DNA from: Arthrobacter sp. AQ5-05
GTDB taxonomy: Bacteria; Actinomycetota; Actinomycetes; Actinomycetales; Micrococcaceae
DNA length: 64,000 bases
Reading direction: 5' to 3'
NCBI RefSeq assembly: GCF_003287975.1
Contig: NZ_QMKQ01000004.1
Coordinates: 158,164 to 222,163 of the forward strand
The notes under the pieces were generated by a model. It had not been told where the DNA came from. It was given only the letters and a program-made list of their open reading frames with translations, and made no database searches. A program made the position numbers and the translations under genes. This document shows, one piece after another, positions 8,736 to 17,147 of the stretch (its first letter is position 1; the number at the start of each line of letters is the position of its first letter).

Positions 8736-9275
8736 ATGATCGTTCCGCGCAACCGGGAAGCCGCAGAGGGCGGCATTCCGCGCAGGATCGATGCCTCAAC
8801 ATTGCCACATTTCCGCGGCAGCCTCGGGCGTTTTGCCACAGGAGTCGCCATCGTGACCTTTGACGGGGCAACCCGCCGGCACGGGATCACCGTCAATTCC
8901 TTCACCTCCGTCTCCATGGACCCACCGCTGGTGCTGGTGTCCATCGCCCGCAAGTCCAGGGCCCACGACGAACTGGCCAACAACCCATTCACCGTGAACA
9001 TCCTGGGTGCCGAGCAAAAGGAGCTGGCCCTTCACTTCGCCGGCCGCCCGAGCCACGATCCTGCCTGGATCGAGGGGGAGATTGCCCCGCGGCTGGCCGG
9101 GGTCCTCGCTTATTTCTCGTGCACCCCGTGGGCCGCCTACGACGGCGGGGACCACACCCTGTACCTGGGTCAGGTCCAGGATTTCAACTACCGCCGTGGC
9201 GACGCACTGGCCTTCGCCAACTCCGCCTTCACCACCATCCCCGAAAGCCAACTGGGCGTCGAGGAGCTGCTCTAG
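8736..9275 (+). CDS. Flavin reductase-domain protein, likely HpaC-type partner of HpaB
   Basis: The protein (179 residues from the ATG at 8736) belongs to the flavin reductase-like FMN-binding family: it contains FRGSLGRFATGVAIVTFDG, a central VNSFTSVSMDPPLVLVSIA flavin-binding stretch and HTLYLGQVQDF near the end. Such enzymes supply reduced FMN or FAD from NAD(P)H to two-component monooxygenases. The next gene is a ruined 4-hydroxyphenylacetate 3-hydroxylase, its natural partner. CAGGGG lies 6 bases before the ATG at 8736; an ATG at 8721 would add five residues. Expression is probably controlled by the divergent IclR regulator. With its partner broken, it may serve another oxygenase or be on its way to loss. 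Confidence 0.85.
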   Translation: MIVPRNREAAEGGIPRRIDASTLPHFRGSLGRFATGVAIVTFDGATRRHGITVNSFTSVSMDPPLVLVSIARKSRAHDELANNPFTVNILGAEQKELALHFAGRPSHDPAWIEGEIAPRLAGVLAYFSCTPWAAYDGGDHTLYLGQVQDFNYRRGDALAFANSAFTTIPESQLGVEELL

Positions 9276-9356
9276 GTCCGCGCGCCCCGCTGGGCCCTTC
9301 CCGCACAGCACCGCAACATCCGAAGATCGCCCACCACGCAAGAAGCGGTCTTCACC

Positions 9357-10738
9357 ATGGGAATCCGAACCGGCCAACGGTTCAGGGACAAGCTCGATGC
9401 GATGAACCCACACCTCGTGATCGACGGGGAGGTGGTTTCGAAGAACCTCATGCAGCATCCCGCCTTCAAGAACCTGGCGCCGACCTACGCCAAGCTCTTT
9501 GACATGCAGCACGACCCGGCGTACCAGGACGCCCTGACCTGCACCTCGCCCACCACCGGACAGAAGGTCAACGCCTCCTTCCCCCTCCCGCGCACCAAGG
9601 AGGACCCGGCCAACGCCGGGCCGCGACCAACACCTGGGCGCAGTACTCCAACGGATTTCTGGGCCGCACCGCCGACCACAGGAACTGGGCGCTCACCGCC
9701 CTGGCCGGCGCCAAGACCTGCTTCGCCCAGGCCGACCCGGTCTGCGGGGAACGCATCGAGGCGTACTGCCGGTTCGCGCGCGAAACGACCTGCTGGCCAC
9801 CCGCACGCTGATCCCGCCGCGGGTCAACCGCCCGGTCTCCGGATCCGAGCAGCTCGGCGGGCAGCTCACCGCCCGCATCGTGGAGGAACGCTCCGACGGC
9901 GTGATCATCAACGGAGCCAGGATGCCGGCCACCATTGCCCCGATCTCCGACGAGCTTCTGGTCTTCCCCTCCACGGTGCTGCGCGGCACCCCGGAGGACG
10001 CCGCGCACCCCTTCGCCCTGGCGGTGCCCAACGATACCCCGCGGCTGCGCTACCTTTGCCGCACCGGATTGCACAACGGCGGGAACACCCACGACGAGCC
10101 GCTTGCAGTGCGCTTCGACGAGATCGACGCGGTGGTGGCGTTCGACGACGTGTTCATGCCCAACGAGCGGATCTTCCTGCCCGGGCACGCCGAGCTGTGC
10201 AACGCCTGGTGGGTGGACACCGGTGCCGGAGCGCTGATGACCCGCCAGGTCGTCACCCGCACCGTGGCCAAGTCCGCATTCTTCCCCGGGCTGGCCTCGG
10301 AGATCGGCAAGGCGCTGGTGGTGGCCGCCGAGGCGCAGGCCGCGCTGGGCGTCGACCGGGTGCTGCTGCCCGCCGGGACACGCTGAACGCGGCACGGAAC
10401 CGGTACCCGAAGGTTTCCCAGCGCTTTCCGGAGATCATTCGCATGATGTGCGCCTCGGGACTGGCGGCGCTGCCCGGGCAGACGGACCTGGAAGTGGCGG
10501 GCGAGGACATCGCCAAGTACCGGCAGGGCAAGCCGCTGACCGGCCCCGAGCGCATTGCGCTGTTCAAGCTGCCCTGCGACGCCTCGAGCACCGGGTTCGC
10601 CGGGCGCCAATCGCTCTACGAGTACTTCTTCTGCGGCGACCCGGTGCGCATGGCCGGGGCCATGGTCAACGGCCACGACCGCGAGCCGGTGCGTGCCAGG
10701 GTGCGCGAGTTCCTGGCCCGCGACCGGGACCCGCGTGC
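9357..10738 (+). pseudogene. hpaB: 4-hydroxyphenylacetate 3-hydroxylase (HpaB-type), broken by several frameshifts
   Basis: Similarity to the large FADH2-dependent oxygenase HpaB can be followed across the region only by changing frame. Frame 1 gives the N-terminus MGIRTGQRFRDKLDAMNPHL to about 9618. A second frame gives WAQYSNGFLGRTADHRNWAL to about 9782. A third gives RTLIPPRVNRPVSGSEQLGG up to a stop at 10384-10386. The first frame resumes at about 10381 with LNAARNRYPKVSQRFPEIIR and ends with YEYFFCGDPVRMAGAMV. Each shift is in the direction of a one-base loss, next to short runs of G (near 9620), A (9783-9785) and C (near 10372). About 35 codons of the family also seem to be missing after residues SEIGKAL. 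The 3' end is approximate. Confidence 0.85.
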
Positions 10739-10845
10739 GCAGCCGAGCTGTTGCGTCGCGGTCCTCCTGCGTGGTGTCGGGCGCCGGAGCGGTACGGATC
10801 CCGCGCCGAGCGGATGCGCGGACGCACCCCGGGCTGCGGGGCGAG

Positions 10846-10859
10846 GTGAGTTAACTCAC
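10846..10859. promoter_or_regulatory. Perfect 14-bp palindrome upstream of the MHS transporter
   Basis: GTGAGTTAACTCAC reads the same on both strands. It lies about 95 bases upstream of the transporter start, just after the ruined hpaB gene, in a stretch that is less GC-rich than its surroundings. It may bind a dimeric regulator; the protein is unknown. Confidence 0.45.
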
Positions 10860-10887
10860 GATCATGGGTTACCATGGTCACAGTCCA

Positions 10888-10909
10888 ATACCGTCCGAAC
10901 GGTCGGTAT
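10888..10909. promoter_or_regulatory. 22-bp near-palindrome overlapping a -10-like box
   Basis: The arms ATACCG (10888-10893) and CGGTAT (10904-10909) are exact inverted copies, and the inner CCG and CGG also pair, leaving only four mismatched central positions. The style resembles TetR-type operators. TATAAC at 10907-10912 overlaps the right arm and could be the -10 box of the transporter gene, so a bound protein would block transcription. Confidence 0.5.
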
Positions 10910-10953
10910 AACCACACTCACACCGCGCCTAGCGCCCAACGCTGGAGATCCCC

Positions 10954-12324
10954 ATGGCCCGCACCTCCCTGGCTGCAAGCAAGAAACGTTCCGAGGAACG
11001 TCGCGTCCTTGCCGGCACGCTGGTCGGCACCACCATCGAGTGGTACGACTTCTTCATTTTTGCCCAGCTCACCGCCACCTTGCTGAGCCCGCTGTTCCTG
11101 GAACCACTGAGCAAGTCGAACCCGGGCTTCGGCCAGATCCTGGCCTTCGCCATGATCGGCATCTCCTTCCTTTTCCGCCCGCTGGGCGCCATCGTGGCCG
11201 GCCACCTGGGAGACAAATACGGGCGCAAGCGCATCCTTGTCGCCACCCTGATCATGATGGGCGCTGCAACCGCGCTGATCGGCCTGCTGCCGACCTACAC
11301 CTCCATCGGCCTGGCGGCCCCGCTGCTGCTGGTGCTGCTGCGCATCGTCCAGGGCTTCTCCGCCGGCGGCGAATGGGGAGGCGCGGCCCTGATGGCCGTC
11401 GAGCACGCCCCGAAGAACAAGCGCGGCTACTTCGGTGCCTACCCGCAGATCGGCGTCCCGATCGGCATGATCCTGGCCACCGGCATGCTCTACATCCTGC
11501 GCACCTCGATGACCTCCGAGCAGTTCGCCGCCTGGGGCTGGCGCATCCCGTTCCTGCTCTCGGTCGTGCTGATCCTGGTCGGCTACATGATCCGCAAGGC
11601 CGTCGAGGAATCCCCGGTCTTCAAGCAGCTGGCGCTGCGCAAGGCCTCCGAGCACACCCCGCTGAAGCAGCTGTTCCAGACCAACACCAAGGAAGTCATC
11701 CAGGCCGCGCTGATCTTCATCTCCAACAACGCCGCCGGCTACCTGGTCATCGCGTTCTTCATCTCCTACACCACCAAGGTCCTGGGCATGCCGGTCGCAC
11801 CGGTGCTGCTGGCCACCACCATCGGTGCTGTCGGCTGGCTGATCTTCACACTGGTCGGCGGCTGGCTCTCCGACATCCTGGGACGCCGGAACACCTTCCT
11901 GATCGGCTACGGCATCGTCTTTGTCTGGATGATCCCGATGTTCATGCTCATCGACACCGGGTCCATCTTCCTCTACGGGCTCTCGGTCTTCGTGCTGACC
12001 ACCGGCTTGGGCCTGTCCTACGGACCGCAGTCGGCCATGTACGCCGAGATGTTCCCGGCGCACATCCGCTACTCGGGCATCTCCATCGGCTACGCCCTGG
12101 GTGCAATCCTTGGCGGTGCCTTCGCGGCGACCGTCGCCCAGATCCTGCTGGAGGAAACCGGCAAGTCGATCTCCATCGCCATCTACATCATGGTGCTTAC
12201 CGTCATCTCGGTTGCCGCGGTGCTGTGGGTCGGGGAGACCAAGGGCAACAACCTGCATGTCGAGGACGTGGACCCGGGGCTGCAGGCCGCCCACGACGCG
12301 GAGCAGCGCGACCAGCACGCCTAG
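10954..12324 (+). CDS. MHS-family metabolite:H+ symporter (MFS)
   Basis: The 456-residue membrane protein has the hallmarks of the metabolite:H+ symporter branch of MFS (ShiA/ProP/KgtP type): GTTIEWYDFFIFAQL in helix 1, the loop GDKYGRKRILVATL after helix 2, and RIVQGFSAGGEWGGAAL around helix 4. Such carriers take up organic acids, including aromatic acids, with protons. Its position behind the hpaC/hpaB genes suggests uptake of a hydroxyphenylacetate-like substrate, but that is contextual inference. GGAGAT precedes the ATG by a few bases. Two palindromes upstream suggest dedicated regulation. A long bidirectional hairpin follows. Confidence 0.88.
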   Translation: MARTSLAASKKRSEERRVLAGTLVGTTIEWYDFFIFAQLTATLLSPLFLEPLSKSNPGFGQILAFAMIGISFLFRPLGAIVAGHLGDKYGRKRILVATLIMMGAATALIGLLPTYTSIGLAAPLLLVLLRIVQGFSAGGEWGGAALMAVEHAPKNKRGYFGAYPQIGVPIGMILATGMLYILRTSMTSEQFAAWGWRIPFLLSVVLILVGYMIRKAVEESPVFKQLALRKASEHTPLKQLFQTNTKEVIQAALIFISNNAAGYLVIAFFISYTTKVLGMPVAPVLLATTIGAVGWLIFTLVGGWLSDILGRRNTFLIGYGIVFVWMIPMFMLIDTGSIFLYGLSVFVLTTGLGLSYGPQSAMYAEMFPAHIRYSGISIGYALGAILGGAFAATVAQILLEETGKSISIAIYIMVLTVISVAAVLWVGETKGNNLHVEDVDPGLQAAHDAEQRDQHA

Positions 12325-12375
12325 CCACCACACCCGGTGCGCACCGCGCGCACCACGCACGCGACCAACAAGCAA

Positions 12376-12433
12376 GGGGCCGAGCGGCTCCCGCTTCCCG
12401 AAAACCGGGGAACGGGAGCGGCTCGGCCCCTTT
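12376..12433. terminator. Bidirectional terminator hairpin between convergent genes
   Basis: A long GC-rich stem begins GGGGCCGAGCGGCTCCCG (12376-12393) and closes with its complement ending at 12430. It is followed by TTT on the plus strand and TTGCTT on the minus strand. It separates the MHS transporter from the convergent phosphoribosyltransferase gene. Confidence 0.75.
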
Positions 12434-12468
12434 GCTGCCTGCACCCGGGCACTGCCCGGGGTTTCCGG

Positions 12469-13137
12469 CTACAGGTGCGGGACCAGGGCCAGGATCTCGT
12501 AGTCGGCCAGCGAGTCGAAGCGCGAGTAGAAGGCGCTGACCGAGTGGAAGACCCGCGGGGTGATGGCGCAGATGAATTCGTCGACCAGCGGTTCGACCGC
12601 CTTGCACGCCGGGGCCGGGGCCACCGGGACGGCCGTCACGATGCGTCCGGCGCCGGCTTCGCGCATCAATTCCACCGCGGCGAGCATGGTAGCCCCGCTG
12701 GCCATCCCGTCGTCGACCAGGATGACGGTGCGCCCGGCCACCGGCAGCACTGACTGGCCCACCAGGCGGGCCCGCAGCTCGTCCAGCTCCTTGCGGGCGT
12801 CGGCCTCGACCTCGTCGAGGATCTCCTTCTCGAAGCGCAGCTGCGCCGAGTCCCAGACCCCATCGATGTACTTCAGCGAGGTGTGCTGCCCGTAGGCGGC
12901 CAGCGCGGCGAAGGCGATGTCGGTGCGTTCGGGCATCACCAGGCGGCGCACCGCCAGGGCGTCCAGCGGCAGCCCCAGCCGCGCGGCGATTTCCGCAGCC
13001 ACCGGGACCCCGCCGCGCAGCAGGCCGAGCACCAGCGCGTTCGGGTCCCGGGCGTACTTCTGCAGGTCGACCGCCAGGAATTCGCCGGCGGCCGTGCGGT
13101 CCGCGAAGCGGTTGGGGGCAATGTGTTCGGGTGTCAT
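12469..13137 (-). CDS. Phosphoribosyltransferase-domain protein
   Basis: The 222-residue protein has the type I PRTase fold. The PRPP-binding loop reads TVILVDDGMASGATM, and LGLLRGGVPVAAEIAARLGLPLDALAVRRL is the N-terminal PPi-loop region. The family is related to predicted phosphoribosyltransferases often linked to erythromycin-esterase or dienelactone-hydrolase genes, and the substrate base is unknown. Start choice: CAGACT lies 7 bases before the ATG ending at 13137 and there is no Shine-Dalgarno, consistent with leaderless transcription. The frame stays open upstream but the extra residues look non-coding. A close paralogue is present at 17144-17815. Confidence 0.85.
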   Translation of the reverse strand: MTPEHIAPNRFADRTAAGEFLAVDLQKYARDPNALVLGLLRGGVPVAAEIAARLGLPLDALAVRRLVMPERTDIAFAALAAYGQHTSLKYIDGVWDSAQLRFEKEILDEVEADARKELDELRARLVGQSVLPVAGRTVILVDDGMASGATMLAAVELMREAGAGRIVTAVPVAPAPACKAVEPLVDEFICAITPRVFHSVSAFYSRFDSLADYEILALVPHL

Positions 13138-13239
13138 GTCTCCAAGTCTGCACCCCCGCGTGTCCGGGCGGGAGCCAAGCCACGACTTGGGCGCCGCTTT
13201 GGCCGCCGATTGCCCATTGTTGCGTACTACGATGTGCTC

Positions 13240-13698
13240 ATGAAGCGATCTCCAGCCCTCGTCCTGGCCGCGGTGCTCGCCCTGGTGCTGGCCGGATGCT
13301 CGGGCGGGCCCGGTGGCGGGCAAGAATCGCCGCCAACCGCCAGCTCTCCTACGGCAACCATGCCGCAGCCGACACCGGGCAGGGACCCCGGCGGGCAGGG
13401 CGAAGCGGATCCTGTGGGTCAGTGGGGAGGGGCCACCGAGGGGTCCCCGGTGCTGTGGTTCGCCTCCGGCGGGCATTTCAACGGCAACGACGGCTGCAAC
13501 ACGCTCGGAGGCACCTGGGTGGCCAACGGGGAGCGCATCGAGCTGAAGGACATGACGATGACCCTGGTGGCCTGCCTCGGGATGGACACCTGGCTCTCTT
13601 CGGCGGCAGCGGTGCGGGTGAAGGGCGACACGCTCCACGTCACCGACGCGGACGGCCAGGAGATCGGCACGCTGGGGCGCCTCAACGTCGCCTACTGA
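13240..13698 (+). CDS. META/HslJ-like lipoprotein
   Basis: The 152-residue protein starts with a lipoprotein signal, MKRSPALVLAAVLALVLAGC; the lipobox LAGC places the acylated cysteine at about residue 20, so it is anchored on the outer face of the membrane. A Pro/Ser/Thr/Gly linker follows. The C-terminal half resembles the META domain of HslJ, with NGNDGCNTLGGTW and MTMTLVACLGMDTWL holding the conserved cysteines. META proteins are linked to stress or antibiotic tolerance but have no defined reaction. TACGAT at 13228-13233 lies 6 bases before the ATG, so transcription is probably leaderless. Confidence 0.75.
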   Translation: MKRSPALVLAAVLALVLAGCSGGPGGGQESPPTASSPTATMPQPTPGRDPGGQGEADPVGQWGGATEGSPVLWFASGGHFNGNDGCNTLGGTWVANGERIELKDMTMTLVACLGMDTWLSSAAAVRVKGDTLHVTDADGQEIGTLGRLNVAY

Positions 13699-14908
13699 CC
13701 ATGGGGGCTCGGGCCGGGAGGCGCGAGGCCGATTCGAACAGGTCGGCTCCGGTGATTTCCGGCTCCCCGGCCACTGCACGATCCTCCCGTTTCCGGGTGG
13801 ATGCGGCACCCGGCAAACCCCGACCGCAGTGCCCGGTCGTGGCTGACCAGCACGACGGTGCCGGCGAAGGCATCCAGGGCCCGCTCGAGGTCATCGGCCG
13901 GCGCGGGGGACAGATGGTTGGTCGGGTCATCGAGCAGCAGCAGGTCCGCGGGCCGGCGACGGGAAACGGGCCGGGGTGAAGCGCAGCGGCTCGACGGGAA
14001 CCGCAACCTCGTTGGCCTGTAGCCGGGCTTCCCAGCCTTCCGGGGATCGCAGCCACCGCGATCGCGGAGCGGAACCCCATGCGCGCGGCCTGCGCCAGGT
14101 CTTTTTCCCACCGCTCCCGGGAGAAGATGATGGCCCGGCGTGCGGCGGCCTTGGCCCGAAGGCATCCGACGTAGCCATCGGCATGGCGGGCGGGCGCACC
14201 GCCGTCGAGCTCAACGATTGCCTCGGCGATCCGCCCCGGGAAGACGGTCGTGCGTGCAGAACACCACGGCCCCGCGGCGGGTGGCAAGCCGCTGCTCCAG
14301 CCAGTTCAGGCCCGCCGTGTCCAGGTTGTTGATGGGCCCGTCGTGCAGCAGCACCACGGGGTTGGCTGCCAAGCTGGCCGCCGGCGACAACCGATGCTCC
14401 CCGCCGCGGAGCGATGAGCTCGGCTTGCCGCCCGGGATCCGGCCCAGGCCCGGCCGGTGCGCCGGTGCGCCGAGGCGGCAAGGCGCCGGGGTGCACCTGC
14501 GCCGTCGCGGGATTCGAAAAGAGCGGTCAGGCGGGCGTATTCCCCGAGCAGGGCAGGCAGGCGTTCATTGGTGGCGCGCGCCAGCACTTCGGCCCGGGCG
14601 CCGATGCGGGATTCGAGTTCCCGGACTCCGGCCAACACGTGGGCCCGGAAGCCGTCCACCATCCTGCACGGCTCGAAGGTTGGTTGCTGCGGCAGGTAGC
14701 CGATCCCTCCGGCGGACTGACGGATGGCGGTCCCGCGCTCCGGGGTGAGCCCGCCTCCCAGCAAACGAAGCTACGTGGCCTTGCCGGCACCGTTCCAGCC
14801 GATGACGCCCAGCCGTTCGCCGGGGCGCACCGCGAGGTCCGGTCCGCGGAAGACGACGCGTCCGGGATGGGAAAAGGTGATCCCCTGCAGGGAAAGTCGG
14901 GTCCTCAT
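13692..14908 (-). pseudogene. ABC-F family ATPase, heavily decayed
   Basis: The N-terminus MRTRLSLQGITFSHPGRVVF and Walker A GWNGAGKAT are followed at once by an in-frame TAG (14772-14774), after which LRLLGGGLTPERG continues the same domain. The frame then breaks again near 14520. A segment with RIAEAIVELDGGAPARHADG and ARRAIIFSRERWEKDLAQAA lies in another frame (about 14050-14250). A final segment gives DLLLLDDPTNHLSPA and GTVVLVSHDRALRSGF in yet another. The Walker A region of the second nucleotide-binding domain appears to be deleted, because PLRFTPARFPS runs straight into the Walker B segment. ABC-F proteins normally act on ribosomes, often conferring antibiotic tolerance; this copy cannot make a working protein. 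Both ends are approximate. Confidence 0.85.
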
Positions 14909-15047
14909 GTTCGGTGTTCCCAGGTTTCTGCGCGCAGCTTCCCGTTGCGGTCCGGGAGCGCTGCGCTTGCCGGCATCGGGGGGGGAGGATGCGCGGCCGC
15001 GGATGCCAGGACCGCCGTTACGGCCAGGTGCCGGGAACCGACCGGGG

Positions 15048-15314
15048 CTAGCGATCCAGGCGCCGTTGGCGGATGGCACCGTAGATGCCTGCGACAATCA
15101 CCGCGCCAACAATGGACAGCACCCAGGTGCGCAGGTTGAAGAGCCCGCCGAGCCCGGTGTGGAAGATGAGGCTGCCGATCCAGCCGCCGACGATGGCGCC
15201 TGCCACCCCCAGGGCCAGCGAGGTGAACCAGCCGCCGTTGACGCGCCCGGGCATGATGTTCTTGATCAGGGCGCCGACGACCAGGCCCAGGATGATCCAG
15301 CCAACCAGCCCCAT
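15048..15314 (-). CDS. GlsB/YeaQ/YmgE-family small membrane protein
   Basis: The 88-residue protein begins MGLVGWIILGLVVGALIKNI and has three short glycine-rich transmembrane helices (GVAGAIVGGWIGSLIF in the middle and VLSIVGAVIVAGIYGAI near the end). This is the transglycosylase-associated/GlsB family, often induced by general stress; no enzymatic activity is established. AAGGAG lies 6 bases before the ATG. The gene stands alone between the decayed ABC-F gene and the divergent DHA2 exporter. Confidence 0.88.
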   Translation of the reverse strand: MGLVGWIILGLVVGALIKNIMPGRVNGGWFTSLALGVAGAIVGGWIGSLIFHTGLGGLFNLRTWVLSIVGAVIVAGIYGAIRQRRLDR

Positions 15315-15653
15315 CGGGTGCTCCTTCGAGACATCGGGCGCCCGGGTCCCGGGCCGTCCGTGCGGACGATCCCCAACCCCGGATGAGCAACAATTTACGG
15401 CCCAAACCGTCGGGACGCAATGCATCGGCCTGCGCGGAGGTTCCTTTCTGAGGCAACGTATCAACCTTCCCGGAGGTATTGACATGACGCAACAGGTGCA
15501 CGGCGGGCGGCGAATCCGGCGCGGGAGTCCGCACCAAGGCACCCGCAGCCGCGCCGGTGTCGAGGACCGGCATCAATCCCCGGTGTGGTGCGGGCCGTTG
15601 GCAGGGATGCCGGCAGCGCGTATGAATAGAGGAAGAAGCAAAAGGGGGAAGCG
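15315..15653 (+). promoter_or_regulatory. Intergenic region with promoter for the DHA2 exporter
   Basis: TTGGCA (15598-15603), a 17-base spacer and TATGAA (15621-15626) form a good housekeeping-type promoter about 28 bases before the exporter ATG, which has AGGGGGAA as its binding site. A GGAGGT at about 15473 precedes an ATG at 15484, but the 77-codon frame behind it looks non-coding. No other feature was recognised in this gap. Confidence 0.5.
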
Positions 15654-17147
15654 ATGCGCGGCGAGGAACCGGATGCGGGGAACCCCGTGCCCGACCCCGG
15701 ACGCTGGCGCATCCTGACGGTCCTGCTGGTCACCATGTTCATGTCGCTCATCGGCGTGTCCATCGTCAACGTCGTGCTCCCTGCGGTCCAGTCAAGCCTC
15801 GGTGCCTCGCAATCGGACATCCAGTGGGTGCTCTCCGGGTACGCGCTGACCTTCGGGGTCGTGCTGGTGGCAGCCGGGCGCGCCGGGGACGTCTTTGGCC
15901 GCGGCGCCCTGTTCATCGCCGGGGTCGCGGTCTTCACCCTGTCCTCGGTGGCCGCGGGACTGGCACCGGATCCGCTGGGCCTGAACATCGCGCGCTTCAT
16001 CCAGGGCGTGGGATCGGGGTTGATCAACCCCCAGGTGCTGGGCATGATCCAGCAATACTTCCGCGGGACCGAGCGCGGGCGGGCCTATGGCGCCATGGGC
16101 ACCGTGGTCGGGTTCTCGGTGGCGATCGGCCCGCTGCTCGGCGGGGTGCTCATCGCGTTGCTGGGGCCGGATGCCGGATGGCGGGCGACGTTCCTGGTCA
16201 ACGTGCCGGTCGGGGCGCTGGCCATCGTGCTGGCGTTGCGCTGGTTCCCGCGGCCGATGTTCACCCGGGCAGCGCGCCCGGAACCGCAACCGGCGCCCGT
16301 CGCCGGGCACCGCACCAGCCGCGGAACCGACCTGGACCCGATCGGCAGCACGCTGCTGGGACTCGGCGTGCTGGGCATGCTGCTGCCCTTCGTGCAGGGA
16401 CGCGAGAGCGCCCGGGTGTGGTGGCTGCTGCCCGCAGGTCTGGCGGTGATCGCCGGCTGGGTGTTCTGGGAGCGGAACTACGCGGCCCGCGGCAACTCCC
16501 CGATGGTCGACCTGGAGCTGTTCCGCATCGGTTCCTTCACCTTCGGCACGCTGATCGCCGGGCTGTACTTCGTGGGGATCTCCAGCGTGTGGGTGCTGGT
16601 GGCCATCTACGTCCAGGACGGGCAGGGGTTCACGGCGCTGGATGCCGGGCTGCTCGGGTTGCCGGCGGCGCTGTGCGCGGCGGCCGGTTCGCACCTGGCC
16701 GGGCTGCGGGTCATGGAGTACGGACGCAAGATCGTGATCCTCGGGATCCTGTGCGCGCTGTTCGGGCTGCTGACCAGCATCGTGGTCATCGAGCTGCACG
16801 CGAGCGGGCGCGTGGGGCTGTGGTGGCTGCTGGGCACGCTCGCGTTCGTGGGCATCGCCCAGGGCGCGATCATCGCCCCGAACCAGGCGCTGACGATGCT
16901 CGAGGTTCCCGCCGAGCACTCCGGCAGCGCCGGGGGAGTCATGCAGACCTCCCAGCGCATCGGCACCGCGGTGGGCATCGCGATGATGACCGCCGTCTTC
17001 TTCGCCACGCTCTCCGCCACGGCCTGGGACACCGCCATGAGCGTGGGCCTGGCCTCGATCGCCGCGGTCGTGCTCGTCACGCTGCTGGTGGCGCTCGCCG
17101 ACCAGCGCCGGCGCACCCGGCAGGATCCGGCGGCCGGGGACGGCTAG
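15654..17147 (+). CDS. DHA2-family (EmrB/QacA-type) multidrug efflux MFS transporter
   Basis: The 497-residue protein has about 14 membrane helices. Motifs of the DHA2 branch are VNVVLPAVQSSLGASQSDIQ in helix 1, QWVLSGYALTFGVVLVAAGR followed by GDVFGRGALFIAG, and the motif-C-like GPLLGGVLIALLGPDAGWRA. Members pump cationic dyes, antiseptics or antibiotics out using the proton gradient; the actual substrate is unknown. The start has AGGGGGAA upstream and a recognisable promoter. The stop codon overlaps by 4 bases the stop of the convergent phosphoribosyltransferase gene. Confidence 0.9.
   Translation: MRGEEPDAGNPVPDPGRWRILTVLLVTMFMSLIGVSIVNVVLPAVQSSLGASQSDIQWVLSGYALTFGVVLVAAGRAGDVFGRGALFIAGVAVFTLSSVAAGLAPDPLGLNIARFIQGVGSGLINPQVLGMIQQYFRGTERGRAYGAMGTVVGFSVAIGPLLGGVLIALLGPDAGWRATFLVNVPVGALAIVLALRWFPRPMFTRAARPEPQPAPVAGHRTSRGTDLDPIGSTLLGLGVLGMLLPFVQGRESARVWWLLPAGLAVIAGWVFWERNYAARGNSPMVDLELFRIGSFTFGTLIAGLYFVGISSVWVLVAIYVQDGQGFTALDAGLLGLPAALCAAAGSHLAGLRVMEYGRKIVILGILCALFGLLTSIVVIELHASGRVGLWWLLGTLAFVGIAQGAIIAPNQALTMLEVPAEHSGSAGGVMQTSQRIGTAVGIAMMTAVFFATLSATAWDTAMSVGLASIAAVVLVTLLVALADQRRRTRQDPAAGDG

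Noticed and set aside
9357..12539. A 1,060-codon plus-strand frame running from hpaB through the MHS transporter
   Set aside because: Only the N- and C-terminal hpaB pieces are genuine; the rest is out of frame with the well-supported transporter.
15484..15717. A 77-codon frame behind a good GGAGGT
   Set aside because: The product is Arg/Gly-rich without similarity and overlaps the exporter gene; the binding site alone is not enough.
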